From Clostridium sp. (GTDB taxonomy: Bacteria; Bacillota; Clostridia; Oscillospirales; Acutalibacteraceae): DNA of 64,000 nucleotides. The DNA lies in contig JAISSW010000007.1 of NCBI GenBank assembly GCA_031272895.1, forward strand, positions 1 to 64,000, given 5' to 3'. Below the pieces are notes generated by a model, which was given only the letters and a program-made list of their open reading frames with translations, was not told the DNA's origin and searched no databases. Shown here one piece after another: positions 45,863 to 55,128 of this stretch. The translations under genes were made by a program, and so were the position numbers. The first letter of the stretch is position 1. Each line of letters begins with the position of its first letter.

Positions 45863-48106
45863 ATGCCTAAGGAAAAAACAAACGACGAGCAGGCGCTGAG
45901 TGCAGTAAAGCAAATTGCGGATGCGGCTTGGGCGGAGCTGCGCGCCAAGCTTGAGCAGACGGAAACGCCCGAAGACCTTGAGCTTTTGGATAAGGCTTAT
46001 TCGCTTGCTCTGGAGGCGCACGGGCTGACCCCGCGCCTCAGCGGCGAGCCGTACATAACCCACCCCATTGCGGTAACAAAAATACTCCACGAGCTGGGCT
46101 TGGACGCTCCCGCCCTTGCCGCCGCCCTGCTGCACGACGTGGTTGAGGACACGGACGTAACGATAGAAGACATTGAAAAGCTCTTTGGCGCTGAGGTTGC
46201 GGTGCTTGTCAGCGGGGTAACAAAGCTTGGCAAGGTGCAGCTTTCAACGCAGGAGGAGCAGCAGGCGGAGAATATCCGCAAAATGCTTATTGCAATGAAC
46301 GCGGATATCCGCGTCATACTGATTAAGCTTGCGGACAGGCTGCACAATATGCGTACCCTGCAATATAAAAAACCGGCAAGCCAGCTGCGCATTGCCAAGG
46401 AAACGTTGGATATTTACGCGCCCATTGCCCACCGCCTGGGCGTCCGCTGGATTAAGGAGGAGCTGGAGGACCTTTCGCTTCGCTTTATGGACCCGCACGC
46501 CTATGAGGAGGTGCGCCGCTCCATGGAGGCGCTTTCCGACGAGAGGCAGCAGTTTTTGGCGGAAACCCAGCAAAAGCTGCTCGATTGCGTACGTCCCCTT
46601 TGCCCTGACGCGGAGGTGAGCGGGCGAATAAAAAGCGTCCACGGAATCTACCGCAAAATGTTTTTGCAAAACAAAAATTTTGATGAAATATTCGACGTTT
46701 TTGCCGTGCGCATTTTGGTCAACACAAAGGAGGAGTGCTATAACGCCTTGGGGCTTATCCACGAATCCTTTACGGCTATCCCCGGCAGGCTTAAGGATTA
46801 CATCAGTATGCCAAAGCCAAACGGCTACCAGTCCCTGCACACGGTGGTTTTGGTGCGCAAAAGCGGCGCGGAGGGTATTCCGTTTGAGGTACAGATTCGC
46901 ACAAAGCAAATGCACCAAATGGCGGAATACGGCGTTGCGGCGCACTGGAAGTACAAGCTTCAATACAGCGGCAAAAGCCCGTTGGATAAGCAGTTGGACT
47001 GGCTGCGCAAGCTGGTTGACGCCCAAAGGGAGGGCGAGGAGGCGGAGGACCTTGTTAAGACGCTCAAGAGCGATTTTGTGCCGGAGGAGGTCTATATCCT
47101 CACTCCAAAGGGGGATATAATCAACCTGCCGCAGGGCGCCACCGTCATTGACTTTGCCTATGCAATACACTCCGGTGTCGGCGAGCGAATGATTGGGGCG
47201 AAGGTAAACGGGCGTATTGTTCCGCTGGACACCGAGCTGAAAACCGGCGAGATAGTTTCTGTTATGACCTCCCCGCCGCCGGGCAAGGGACCGAGCCGCG
47301 ACTGGCTGAGCATTGCGAAAACCAGCAGCGCAAGGGCAAAAATCCGCGCGTGGTTTAAGAGGGAGATGCGTGAGGAAAACATACAGCGCGGGCGGGAGGA
47401 GCTTGAGCGGGAGCTGCACCGCAACAGAATTTTCTTTGCGGACGAGGAATACCAGGATATACTGATTTCGGCGGCAAGGCGCCACCGCTTTGAGGAGGTT
47501 GACGACTTTTTCGCCGCCATAGGCTACGGCGGTGTCAGCGTGTTCCGAATGCTGTCCTACTTCAAGGAGGAGGAAAACAAGCTGCGGCAAAAGCACCGCG
47601 ACGAGGAAGAGCTGATTACCGCCTCCAATGCTGTAAAAAAACGGGTCCGCAGCAAGGAGGGTGTTGTTGTTGAGGGCCTGGACGATGTGTTAGTAAAATT
47701 TGCGCACTGCTGCAGCCCCATTCCCGGCGACCCGATTATTGGGTTCATCACCCGAGGACACGGCGTTTCAATACACACACAGAGCTGTACCAATGCCTCT
47801 CCCCGGCGGCAGGAGCAGGAACCGGGGCGCTGGCTAAAGGCGTACTGGGACACGGAATCAAACGAGCGCTTTGAAACCGCGCTGCTGATTGAATACCACG
47901 ACAGGATTGGCATACTTTCTGACGTTTCAACAATTTGCGCAAATATGCACATACCTATTTCGGACTTCAGCAGCCGCCACGCCAAGGATGAGATCCGTGC
48001 CTTTACGCTAAGCGTTGTTGTTGCGGGCGCGGAACAGTTTGCGCGGCTGCAGGCACGCATTAACGAGATTAAGGGCGTTGTGAGTGTGTCGCGCTTTCAG
48101 GAATAA
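45863..48106 (+). CDS. relA: Bifunctional (p)ppGpp synthetase/hydrolase Rel
   Basis: Stringent-response enzyme, 747 residues. In order: HD hydrolase domain (YITHPIAVTKILHELGLD, LLHDVVEDTDVTIEDIEKLFG), synthetase domain (SVHGIYRKMFLQNKNFDEIFDVFAVRILV, YISMPKPNGYQSLHTVVL), TGS (VYILTPKGDIINLPQGATVIDFAYAIHSGVG), a zinc-finger/CC region (FAHCCSPIPGDPIIGFITRGHGVSIH) and a C-terminal ACT domain (YHDRIGILSDVSTICANMHIPISDFSSR). Both HDVVED and synthetase motifs look intact, so bifunctional. It follows rpoD by 40 bases. Confidence 0.95.
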   Translation: MPKEKTNDEQALSAVKQIADAAWAELRAKLEQTETPEDLELLDKAYSLALEAHGLTPRLSGEPYITHPIAVTKILHELGLDAPALAAALLHDVVEDTDVTIEDIEKLFGAEVAVLVSGVTKLGKVQLSTQEEQQAENIRKMLIAMNADIRVILIKLADRLHNMRTLQYKKPASQLRIAKETLDIYAPIAHRLGVRWIKEELEDLSLRFMDPHAYEEVRRSMEALSDERQQFLAETQQKLLDCVRPLCPDAEVSGRIKSVHGIYRKMFLQNKNFDEIFDVFAVRILVNTKEECYNALGLIHESFTAIPGRLKDYISMPKPNGYQSLHTVVLVRKSGAEGIPFEVQIRTKQMHQMAEYGVAAHWKYKLQYSGKSPLDKQLDWLRKLVDAQREGEEAEDLVKTLKSDFVPEEVYILTPKGDIINLPQGATVIDFAYAIHSGVGERMIGAKVNGRIVPLDTELKTGEIVSVMTSPPPGKGPSRDWLSIAKTSSARAKIRAWFKREMREENIQRGREELERELHRNRIFFADEEYQDILISAARRHRFEEVDDFFAAIGYGGVSVFRMLSYFKEEENKLRQKHRDEEELITASNAVKKRVRSKEGVVVEGLDDVLVKFAHCCSPIPGDPIIGFITRGHGVSIHTQSCTNASPRRQEQEPGRWLKAYWDTESNERFETALLIEYHDRIGILSDVSTICANMHIPISDFSSRHAKDEIRAFTLSVVVAGAEQFARLQARINEIKGVVSVSRFQE

Positions 48107-48126
48107 AATCGACGGAGGTGGGCGCA

Positions 48127-48945
48127 ATGGCGCTGAATATAGCTTTAGTTTCCGGCAAGGGTGGGGTTGGCAAAAGCACGGTCTGCGCCGCCTTGGCGCG
48201 AGAGTTCGCCGCGCTTGGCAAAAGAACCCTTGCCGTTGACTGTGATATTCGCCTGCGCAGCTTGGACTTGCTTTTGGGCTTTTCCCGCGGGCTTGTTTTC
48301 ACTTGGGGCGACGTGCTGCGCAAGCAATGCACGCTCAAGCAGGCGCTGCTTAACGACGGCAAGCTTTCGCTGCTGGCGGCGCCGCTTCTTCCGCTTGCCG
48401 CGCATGAAATAACGCTGTTTGGCGTATTGCTCCGCAGCCTGCAAGGCTATTTTGATGTAATACTGCTGGACGCTTCGGCGGGCTTTTCCACCGGCTTTGT
48501 TTTGGCGGCAGAAAACGCCGATGTGGCTATAGTTGTCGCTCAGCCGGAGCCTGTTTGTGTCCGCGCGGCGGCTGCCTGTGTGCAGGAGCTTGGCAATGCG
48601 CGGCAGGGCGGGGGAGTGGTGTTTTCGAGCGCAAGTGTGCAGGGGAGCGTACATGGCGCCGCTTATCCGCCCGGGGTGGGGCAGGAGAACACGGCGCCAA
48701 AGCCGCGGCTGTTAATAAACCGCTTCCAAAGGAAACGCACACAGGACGGCATTTATTTTAATATAGACGAAACTATAGATTCCGTTGGGGCGCAGCTTGT
48801 TGGCGTTATCCCGGAGGATAACGAGGTTGCCGGCAGCATCGCCGCGGGCTACCCGCTGCCTGATGGCTGCCCGGCGGGCAGGGCTTTTGGACGTGTGGCT
48901 CAACGCCTGTTGGGCAAAAATGTCAGTCTGCGCTTGGATTATTAG
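48127..48945 (+). CDS. MinD/ParA-like ATPase
   Basis: Deviant Walker-A P-loop ATPase, 272 residues from ATG 48127 (GGAGG 8 bases upstream; a GTG at 48118 is also in frame). Motifs: SGKGGVGKSTVCAALAREFAALGKRTLAVDCDIRLRSLDLLLGF and the switch region VILLDASAGFS; it is most like MinD. A Gly/Ser-rich low-complexity insertion (about 160-188, QGGGVVFSSASVQGSVHG) precedes PRLLINRF. No minC, minE or clear C-terminal membrane-targeting helix is visible, so partner and role (division-site or flagellar placement) are open. Its 3' end overlaps the convergent CorC gene by 23 bases. Confidence 0.82.
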   Translation: MALNIALVSGKGGVGKSTVCAALAREFAALGKRTLAVDCDIRLRSLDLLLGFSRGLVFTWGDVLRKQCTLKQALLNDGKLSLLAAPLLPLAAHEITLFGVLLRSLQGYFDVILLDASAGFSTGFVLAAENADVAIVVAQPEPVCVRAAAACVQELGNARQGGGVVFSSASVQGSVHGAAYPPGVGQENTAPKPRLLINRFQRKRTQDGIYFNIDETIDSVGAQLVGVIPEDNEVAGSIAAGYPLPDGCPAGRAFGRVAQRLLGKNVSLRLDY

Positions 48946-50269
48946 CCGGAAGCAGCTCCACCTTAACGCGACCTATGCGCCGGTCCTCCACGTTCATAAC
49001 AGTGAAGCGCAGGTTGTCATATTCCGCCACGTCCATTTGCCCGTCCTCCGGCAAATAGCCAAGCAAGGAAAGCACGAAGCCTCCCACGGTGTCATATTCG
49101 CCCTTTGGCAGGGAAAGACCCGTCAGCTCCTCCAGCTCATCAATGTCCATCACGCCGTCAACCGTGAAGGTGCTTTCGTCAATCTTGGTTACTTCCTCGT
49201 CCTCGTTGTCGTATTCATCCTGAATGTCGCCAACAATTGCCTCCAGCACGTCCTCCATGGTAATAATTCCCGCCGTACCCCCAAATTCATCAACAACAAC
49301 GGCAATTTGCAGGTGCTTGGCTTTCATTTCCGTAAAAAGCGCACCGCAGGATTTTGTTTCCGGAACATAGTAAGGCTTGCGCATAAAATCGCCCAAGCTC
49401 AAACCCTTTGGTAGGCTGCTTCCTACATATGGCAGCAGGTCCTTAATGTAAACAAAGCCGGTTATGTTGTCCTGGCTCCCATCATAAACGGGGATTCGGG
49501 AGTGACCCTCCTCAACAGATAGCTTTACTACCTCAATCAGCGGGCTTTGCGCACTGATTGCAACCATGTCAGTGCGGTGGGTCATGGCGTCGGCGGCGGT
49601 CATGTCGTCAAACTCGAAGATGTTGTCAATCATCTCCCGCTGCTCGCTCTCAATAACGCCCTTTTCCTCGCCTACGTCCACCATCATGCGGATTTCCTCC
49701 TCGGTCACCTGCTCCTCGTCGGCGTTGGGGTCGAAGCCAAACAGGCGCACAATGCCGTTGGTGGAAACGGTAAGCACCTTAACAAACGGACTAACCGCCT
49801 TTGAGAAAGCCAGCAGTATACCGGAAACGGCATACGCAACCTTTTCCGGGCGCTGGATTGCGATTTTTTTGGGCACAAGCTCACCGAGCACCAGCGTAAC
49901 GTAGGAGGTGACAAGGGTGATTATTACCACCGCAAAGCCATGCAGAATGCTTTCGCTGACTATATTAATCAAAAAGGTGCTTGAAAGCGCCTTCATCAGC
50001 ATTTCCGCAAAGGTTATTGACGCGCTTGCGCTGGTTAAAAAACCGGCTAAGGTAACACCGATTTGCACTGTGGAAAGGAAACGGCTTGAGTTCTCCGTCA
50101 GCTTTTGGACACGGCGAGCCTTTTTGTCGCCCTCCGTGGCAAGACGGTCAACCTTGTTGTCGTTAAGGGTTATGACCGCAATCTCGCTCATAACAAAAAA
50201 TGCGTTAACGCCGATTAACACGAACAGCAACAGTATTTGCAGTATCAGACCGGCAGGGTCTGCGTCCAT
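48923..50269 (-). CDS. CNNM/CorC-type membrane transporter-like protein
   Basis: Hemolysin-C/CorC family, 448 residues. An N-terminal DUF21/CNNM membrane domain with about four helices (ILLLFVLIGVNAFFVMSEIAVI, VQIGVTLAGFLTSASASITFAEML, VTLVLGELVPKKIAIQRPEKVAYAVSGIL) is followed by a CBS-domain pair (MTHRTDMVAISAQSPLIEVVKLSVEEGHSRIPV and the second ending FGGTAGIITMEDVLEAIVGDIQDEYD) and a C-terminal CorC_HlyC domain (DGVMDIDELEELTGLSLPKGEYDTVGGFVLSLLG). Members bind Mg2+/ATP and are linked to Mg2+ or Co2+ homeostasis. Confidence 0.93.
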   Translation of the reverse strand: MDADPAGLILQILLLFVLIGVNAFFVMSEIAVITLNDNKVDRLATEGDKKARRVQKLTENSSRFLSTVQIGVTLAGFLTSASASITFAEMLMKALSSTFLINIVSESILHGFAVVIITLVTSYVTLVLGELVPKKIAIQRPEKVAYAVSGILLAFSKAVSPFVKVLTVSTNGIVRLFGFDPNADEEQVTEEEIRMMVDVGEEKGVIESEQREMIDNIFEFDDMTAADAMTHRTDMVAISAQSPLIEVVKLSVEEGHSRIPVYDGSQDNITGFVYIKDLLPYVGSSLPKGLSLGDFMRKPYYVPETKSCGALFTEMKAKHLQIAVVVDEFGGTAGIITMEDVLEAIVGDIQDEYDNEDEEVTKIDESTFTVDGVMDIDELEELTGLSLPKGEYDTVGGFVLSLLGYLPEDGQMDVAEYDNLRFTVMNVEDRRIGRVKVELLPANNPSAD

Positions 50270-50311
50270 AATGGATTAAATTCCTTTCGTTTTCTTCTGT
50301 TGTGATGAACT

Positions 50312-50340
50312 ATTTTAGCATATTATACCCGGCTTGTCAA
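50312..50340 (-). promoter_or_regulatory. Promoter of the CorC-type gene
   Basis: Minus-strand TTGACA (50340-50335), 17 bp, TAAAAT (50317-50312). It starts directly after the ychF stop codon (50344-50342). Confidence 0.78.
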
Positions 50341-50341
50341 A

Positions 50342-51436
50342 TCACACGTTAAAGCGGAAGAGCACAACATCGCCGTCCTGCATAACGTATTCCTTGCCCT
50401 CGCTGCGCACAAGCCCCTTTTCTTTGGCGGCCGCAATGGAGCCGCAGGCAATCAGCTGCTCATAGGGTACAACCTCCGCGCGGATAAACCCGCGCTCAAA
50501 ATCAGTGTGTATTTTTCCCGCCGCCTGAGGAGCCTTTGTTCCCTTGGTTATGGTCCAGGCGCGAACCTCCGGCTCGCCCGCCGTCAGGTAGCTGATAAGC
50601 CCCAGCAGGTGGTAGCCCCTGCGCACCAGCTGCGCTAAGCCTCCCTCCGCAACGCCGCTCTCCGTCAGGAATTCGGCACGCTCCTCCTCAGGCAAATCCG
50701 CCAGCTGTGCCTCAAGCTCCGCGCAAATCGGCAGAACCTCAGCCCCGCGCCCGTCCGCAAGGGCCTTAACGGCATTGAAATGCGGGTTGCCATCAACACC
50801 GGCTGCTAAGTCGCTTTCGCTCAGGTTGCAGGCATAAATCACCGGCTTTGCCGTCAGCAGGGGCTGCTCCGCAAGCCAAACCCTCTCGTTTTCGTCCATA
50901 TCGGCGGTGTTTGGCAGCTTTTCTTCCTCAAGCTCCGTCTTAAGGCGTTCAAAAAACGCCAGCTGCCCTGCCGCGGCTTTGTCGTTCCTTGCCTGTTTTG
51001 TAAGGCGGGCAATTCGCCGTTCCAGTGCGTCCAAGTCCGCAAGGATAAGCTCAGTTTCAATTATGCTTATGTCGCGCAGCGGGTCAATTGTGGCTTCAAC
51101 GTGCATAACGTCGCCGTCCTCGAAGCAGCGCACCATGTGGATAATAGCGTCAACCTCCCTTATATGGGAAAGGAACTTGTTCCCTAAGCCCTCCCCGCGG
51201 GAGGCGCCCTTAACAAGCCCCGCAATGTCCACAAACTCCATCACGGCGGGCGTCAGCTTTTTTGGGTGGTAGATTTCCGCAAGCCTGTCCAAGCGGCTGT
51301 CCGGCACGGCGACAACACCAACATTCGGCTCAATTGTGCAAAAGGCGTAGTTGGCGCACTGCGCGCCGGCGTTTGTTATTGCGTTGAACAGCGTACTTTT
51401 GCCCACGTTGGGCAGACCCACAATACCAAGCTTCAT
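50342..51436 (-). CDS. ychF: Ribosome-binding ATPase YchF/Ola1
   Basis: Obg-family P-loop ATPase acting on ribosomes and in redox/stress response. 364 residues: G1 [16 protein letters not shown]3 [27 protein letters not shown], the ATP-favouring NLSE in place of the GTPase NKxD ([11 protein letters not shown]), and the C-terminal TGS domain ([41 protein letters not shown]). Length and motifs are typical. Confidence 0.96.
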   Translation of the reverse strand: MKLGIVGLPNVGKSTLFNAITNAGAQCANYAFCTIEPNVGVVAVPDSRLDRLAEIYHPKKLTPAVMEFVDIAGLVKGASRGEGLGNKFLSHIREVDAIIHMVRCFEDGDVMHVEATIDPLRDISIIETELILADLDALERRIARLTKQARNDKAAAGQLAFFERLKTELEEEKLPNTADMDENERVWLAEQPLLTAKPVIYACNLSESDLAAGVDGNPHFNAVKALADGRGAEVLPICAELEAQLADLPEEERAEFLTESGVAEGGLAQLVRRGYHLLGLISYLTAGEPEVRAWTITKGTKAPQAAGKIHTDFERGFIRAEVVPYEQLIACGSIAAAKEKGLVRSEGKEYVMQDGDVVLFRFNV

Positions 51437-51467
51437 TTCTCTTCTCCGAATAAAAAATATCCCTTAG

Positions 51468-51496
51468 ATTATACCAAATCTGCCGGGATTTTGCAA
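51468..51496 (-). promoter_or_regulatory. Promoter of ychF
   Basis: Minus-strand TTGCAA (51496-51491), 17 bp, TATAAT (51473-51468). Confidence 0.82.
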
Positions 51497-51513
51497 TCAC
51501 CACGTTTGGCAGC

Positions 51514-51543
51514 AAAAAACGGCGAGGAGCATAGCCCTCGCCG
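51514..51543 (-). terminator. Terminator of rplM-rpsI
   Basis: On the minus strand CGGCGAGG, 8-base loop, CCTCGCCG, six T. It lies 19 bases after rpsI. Confidence 0.93.
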
Positions 51544-51562
51544 AGTTTTTGTGTAAAGCCGT

Positions 51563-51961
51563 TTAGCGCTTGCTGAACTGCGGTGCGCGGCGTGCAGCCT
51601 TAAGGCCGTACTTCTTGCGCTCTTTCATGCGCGGGTCACGCGTAAGGAACCCGGCCTGCTTGAGCGTTTGGCGCAGCTCCTCATCGTAAAGCAGCAGGGC
51701 ACGGCTCAGTCCGTGGCGGATTGCGCCTGCCTGACCCGTAACGCCGCCGCCGGAAACACGGCAGACAATATCGAACTTCTCGCCGGTACCCGTCAGCACC
51801 AAGGGCTGGCGCACAATGAGCTTAAGGGTTTCAAGCCCAAAATAATCGTCTATGTCGCGGTCATTGATGGTGATGCTGCCTGTGCCGGCATAAACACGCA
51901 CACGCGCCACGCTTTTTTTGCGGCGTCCTGTGCCGTAAAAATACGGATTGCTTTCAAACAT
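51563..51961 (-). CDS. rpsI: 30S ribosomal protein S9
   Basis: 132 residues from ATG 51961 with an ideal AGGAGGG site. [26 protein letters not shown] at the start and the C-terminal [24 protein letters not shown], whose terminal Lys-Arg reaches the P-site tRNA, are typical. It lies 14 bases after rplM, the universal gene pair. Confidence 0.97.
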   Translation of the reverse strand: MFESNPYFYGTGRRKKSVARVRVYAGTGSITINDRDIDDYFGLETLKLIVRQPLVLTGTGEKFDIVCRVSGGGVTGQAGAIRHGLSRALLLYDEELRQTLKQAGFLTRDPRMKERKKYGLKAARRAPQFSKR

Positions 51962-51975
51962 TTGCTTAACCCTCC

Positions 51976-52404
51976 TTAAAGTGCCCAAACTTCGGGCTTT
52001 TGCGCGGTCTGCTCATGCTCCGCGCCGCGGTAAATACGCAGGCGGGTCATGCTGTTGCGCCCGATTGTGTTTGCGGGCAGCATACGCTTGACTGCAAGCT
52101 CCATTGCGAACTCCGGGCGCTCCTTCATGATTTTGCCGTACTTGATTTCCTTAAGGTGCCCAATGTAGCCGCTGTGATGATAGTAGGTCTTTTGCTCCAG
52201 CTTTTTGCCGGTGAGGACTGCCTGCGCCGCATTGATGATGATGACGCAGTCGCCGCAATCGGCGTGCGGGGCAAAGGTAGGCTTGTGCTTGCCGCGCAGC
52301 AGGGTGGCAGCCTGCGCCGCAACGCGTCCGAGCGATTTGCCCTGAGCGTCAAGGATATACCACTTGCGCGTAATGTCCGCCGCCTTTGGCATTGTTGTGG
52401 ACAT
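51976..52404 (-). CDS. rplM: 50S ribosomal protein L13
   Basis: 142 residues from ATG 52404 after TTTGGAGG. It carries [54 protein letters not shown] and the C-terminal [35 protein letters not shown]. An ORF extension to 52476 would run through the leader and is rejected. Confidence 0.97.
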   Translation of the reverse strand: MSTTMPKAADITRKWYILDAQGKSLGRVAAQAATLLRGKHKPTFAPHADCGDCVIIINAAQAVLTGKKLEQKTYYHHSGYIGHLKEIKYGKIMKERPEFAMELAVKRMLPANTIGRNSMTRLRIYRGAEHEQTAQKPEVWAL

Positions 52405-52411
52405 GGTTTTA

Positions 52412-52480
52412 CCTCCAAACGGGATTTGAATAATATGGGGTTTGGGCGCGGGGCATACCGCCCTTTTAACTCCCAAAGCC
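52412..52480 (-). promoter_or_regulatory. Probable L13 autoregulatory leader
   Basis: The transcript ahead of rplM can form GGGCG...CGCCC and, nearer the gene, CCAAAC (52445-52440) with GTTTGG (52420-52415), whose 3' arm overlaps the GGAGG ribosome site. Firmicutes rplM operons are known to have L13-binding leaders; I cannot confirm that this one matches that consensus. Confidence 0.5.
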
Positions 52481-52486
52481 TTGCGT

Positions 52487-52516
52487 AGTTTAACACAAAC
52501 ACAGGCCGTCTGTCAA
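52487..52516 (-). promoter_or_regulatory. Promoter of rplM-rpsI
   Basis: Minus-strand TTGACA (52516-52511), 18 bp, TAAACT (52492-52487). It is the only promoter in the window where I read an 18-bp spacer. Confidence 0.72.
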
Positions 52517-52620
52517 GGGCTTTTTAGAATTATTTTAGATTCGCACCATGTTTTTGCAAGTTTTTCCTTGTTTTTACAAAAATTCAGCAGAATTTAGGAT
52601 TTGAAATTTTACGCAATTTT

Positions 52621-55062
52621 TCAGCGCCAAAGCTCCAAAAGCTCCCTTATCGGCGCGTGAAAACGCTTGTGCCCCGGTATTTCGCCGCTTGGCTCTTCAA
52701 TGAATTTGGTCCAGCTTGCCTTTTTGTAATGCACGTCGCACTGGAATTTGGTAATAAGCTCAATCAACGCCTCTCGCAGCGGCTCGTTTTTCAGCACCTC
52801 AACGCCCGCAAGCTCAAGCTCTACCTCATCAAGCGGGCTGATTCCGGCAAGCTCCACGGTCAGGGTGTCGCCCGGAAGGAGCTTATATTCCGCGCCCTTG
52901 CCATTGATCGTTACGCTTATGCTCCGGGCGCTCACAAGGTCACGGAAGGCTAAGCGATATGTGCGGCTCTGCGGCATAAAAGAAAGCTCGTCGCCGCCTG
53001 CGCCGCGAATGCTCAGCCGCAGGGTGTTTTCACCCTCTGTCAGGCTAAACCTTGTTTCGCGGTAAGCACCATCTAAGTACGCCATGCTCTCGCCGTCGTC
53101 CTCATAGAGCGTGAACTCCCCGTCGCCGCGGTAAAGCCAAAGCTCAAGCTCTGCGGGGTTGGCAACGCTGTTGGTTTTTCCGTCCAAGGCAAGCGGAATT
53201 ATCGCTCCCTCCTTGGCAAGCACGGGAATACTTTCCGCGCCGCGGCAAAGCGTCGCCTCACGCCCGCCGTTGTAAATGCGCCCGTTGAAAATATCCGTCC
53301 AACGACCCTCCGGCAGCCACAGCTTAACCTGAGCAAGGTTGGTGTGCTTGCTGATTTTCTCCGTTACGGGCGCACACAGCAGCTCTGAGCCGAAGTAGTA
53401 TTCGTTACCGTATTTATACGCCGCCTCCACGTTAGGGTGTGTGTAATACAGCGGCTCACAAAGGGCTATGCCCTCTGTGTGGCTGCGCTTGTTCATTGAG
53501 TAAAGGTACGGCACAAGGCGGTGACGAAGCCGCAGCAGCTCGACGGTGTATTTATAAACATCGTCGCGGTATTTCCAGGGCTCCTTGCCCATGAACTCGT
53601 TGCTGGTGGAGTGCAGGCGCATAATGGGGTTAAACACGCCGAATTGCACCCAGCGCAGGTACAACTCGTCGTCCTTGCTGCCCATGTGGTGACCGCCTAT
53701 GTCATGGCTCCACCAGCCGTAGCCCACGTTGGCGGCGTTTGCCGTAAAATAGGGCTGGAAGCGCAGGCAAGCCCAGCTTATCATGGTGTCGCCGCTGAAG
53801 CCCAAGGGATAGCGGTGGCTGCCCGGTCCGGCGTAGCGGCTGAGTATAAGCGGACGGCGCTTGGAGGCGGATTTTTCTTTGCCGTCCCTGTCCGGTGTGC
53901 GCTTGGAATCCAAATAATGGTAATGGTTAAGCGCCCAAAGCGGGTCAAGCCCGGGGATATTGGTCTTGGTTCCCTGCTGCCAGTCTATCCACCAAAAGTC
54001 AACGCCGGCGTCCTCCAACGGGTGGTGCAAAACCTTAAAGTAATGCTCCACGAACCTTGGGTCGGTTATGTCAAAGCATATTTGCTCGCCGCTTTTTGGG
54101 TCTGTACCCATGGCCTCCGCCATTTTTGCGTATGGCTCCTCAAAGGCACGCACACCGTCCGCCGGGTGAAGATTAAGCGTAACCTTGCGCCCCTGCGCTT
54201 GAAGTGTGGCAAGGAAGTCGCGCCAATCCGGGAAGAGCTTTTCGTCCCAGGTGTAGCCCGTCCAGCCAAGGTTTTGGAACAGGCGCGTTATGCTGCGCTT
54301 GCGGCGCGGGTCGGTTATGGTGGTAAGCTTTTCGGCGTAGTCGCTCAAGTCCACCAGGTGCCAGTCCATGTCCACCGTCGCCACGGCAATGGGAATTTCC
54401 TCCTTGTCGAACCTTGCCATAAGCTCCAAGTATTCCTGCTGAGTGTATGCCTTATAACGGCTCCACCAGTTGGCGAGGGAATAGCGGGGAATAAGCGGCA
54501 CCTGCCCTGTAATGGCGTAAAAATCCCGCAGGCAGCCGCGGTAATTATGCCCATAGGCAAAATAGTAGCAGTCGCTGCCCTTGCTTTCGCGCGGGGAAAC
54601 ATGGCTGTTTTCATCCAACAGCAGGGAGTCGTCCTCCATAACCGTCAGCCCCTCGCGGCTTATAAGCCCCTCGCCCAGGCGGGTAGCCCCGACTGTCTGG
54701 TCAAGTGTGCGGCAGGTACCCCTGAGATTGCCCTCGTGCGGGTCGTCCGCCTTGCGCCCCGTGTCCTTAAAATAGGCGCTTACAAGCTTGCCGTCCTTGG
54801 CTCTGAGGGTAAAAATAACCGCCTGTGTTTCGGCAATTATTTTGCCGCGCGCCTTTTTTGCCTGTAAGCTGCCGCCGCCGTCCACGCTGCGATTCCAAAC
54901 TATTTGCGTGGCACAGTCCGTGAATACGCCGTTCTTGGAGTATTCAACCCTTAGCAAGCGGTTTGTGATTGCCGTCAGCCGCAGCTTGCCGAAAACGGCG
55001 CTGCTTGCGGCGGGGGCAACGGGGTTCAGCTCCAAGGCATAGCTTTCGCTGAAGTAGTCCAT
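52621..55062 (-). CDS. Glycoside hydrolase family 31 (alpha-glucosidase/xylosidase type)
   Basis: 813 residues from ATG 55062, preceded by AAGGAGG; the frame beyond is open to 55122 but lacks a site. No signal peptide, so cytoplasmic. N-terminal beta-sandwich, then a TIM barrel with the nucleophile region VDFWWIDWQQGT (Asp in WxD), the acid/base region RYPLGFSGDT, and DIGGHHMGSKDDELYLRWVQFGVFNPIMRLHS; C-terminal beta domains with LWLPEGRWTDIFNGRIYNGGR and LWLYRGDGEFTLYEDDG. Active residues look intact. The exact substrate (alpha-glucoside, -xyloside or other) cannot be told. Preceded by glpK, possibly co-transcribed. Confidence 0.92.
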   Translation of the reverse strand: MDYFSESYALELNPVAPAASSAVFGKLRLTAITNRLLRVEYSKNGVFTDCATQIVWNRSVDGGGSLQAKKARGKIIAETQAVIFTLRAKDGKLVSAYFKDTGRKADDPHEGNLRGTCRTLDQTVGATRLGEGLISREGLTVMEDDSLLLDENSHVSPRESKGSDCYYFAYGHNYRGCLRDFYAITGQVPLIPRYSLANWWSRYKAYTQQEYLELMARFDKEEIPIAVATVDMDWHLVDLSDYAEKLTTITDPRRKRSITRLFQNLGWTGYTWDEKLFPDWRDFLATLQAQGRKVTLNLHPADGVRAFEEPYAKMAEAMGTDPKSGEQICFDITDPRFVEHYFKVLHHPLEDAGVDFWWIDWQQGTKTNIPGLDPLWALNHYHYLDSKRTPDRDGKEKSASKRRPLILSRYAGPGSHRYPLGFSGDTMISWACLRFQPYFTANAANVGYGWWSHDIGGHHMGSKDDELYLRWVQFGVFNPIMRLHSTSNEFMGKEPWKYRDDVYKYTVELLRLRHRLVPYLYSMNKRSHTEGIALCEPLYYTHPNVEAAYKYGNEYYFGSELLCAPVTEKISKHTNLAQVKLWLPEGRWTDIFNGRIYNGGREATLCRGAESIPVLAKEGAIIPLALDGKTNSVANPAELELWLYRGDGEFTLYEDDGESMAYLDGAYRETRFSLTEGENTLRLSIRGAGGDELSFMPQSRTYRLAFRDLVSARSISVTINGKGAEYKLLPGDTLTVELAGISPLDEVELELAGVEVLKNEPLREALIELITKFQCDVHYKKASWTKFIEEPSGEIPGHKRFHAPIRELLELWR

Positions 55063-55087
55063 ACCCAACCTCCTTAAAAATGCAGCA

Positions 55088-55120
55088 GCGCGGAACACCG
55101 CCTTAATCGGCATTCCGCGC
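55088..55120 (-). terminator. Hairpin between glpK and the GH31 gene
   Basis: A 13-bp stem with two adjacent wobbles (GCGCGGAATGCCG paired to CGGTGTTCCGCGC after a short loop) on the minus strand, 9 bases after glpK. A T5 run comes only 8 bases later, so termination may be partial. Confidence 0.5.
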
Positions 55121-55128
55121 AAAGCTTA

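Noticed and set aside
44545-48106. Sporulation or alternative sigma factor instead of RpoD
   Set aside because: Regions 1.2 to 4.2 are all present with the primary sigma sequence in regions 2 and 4, and it follows dnaG as rpoD does.
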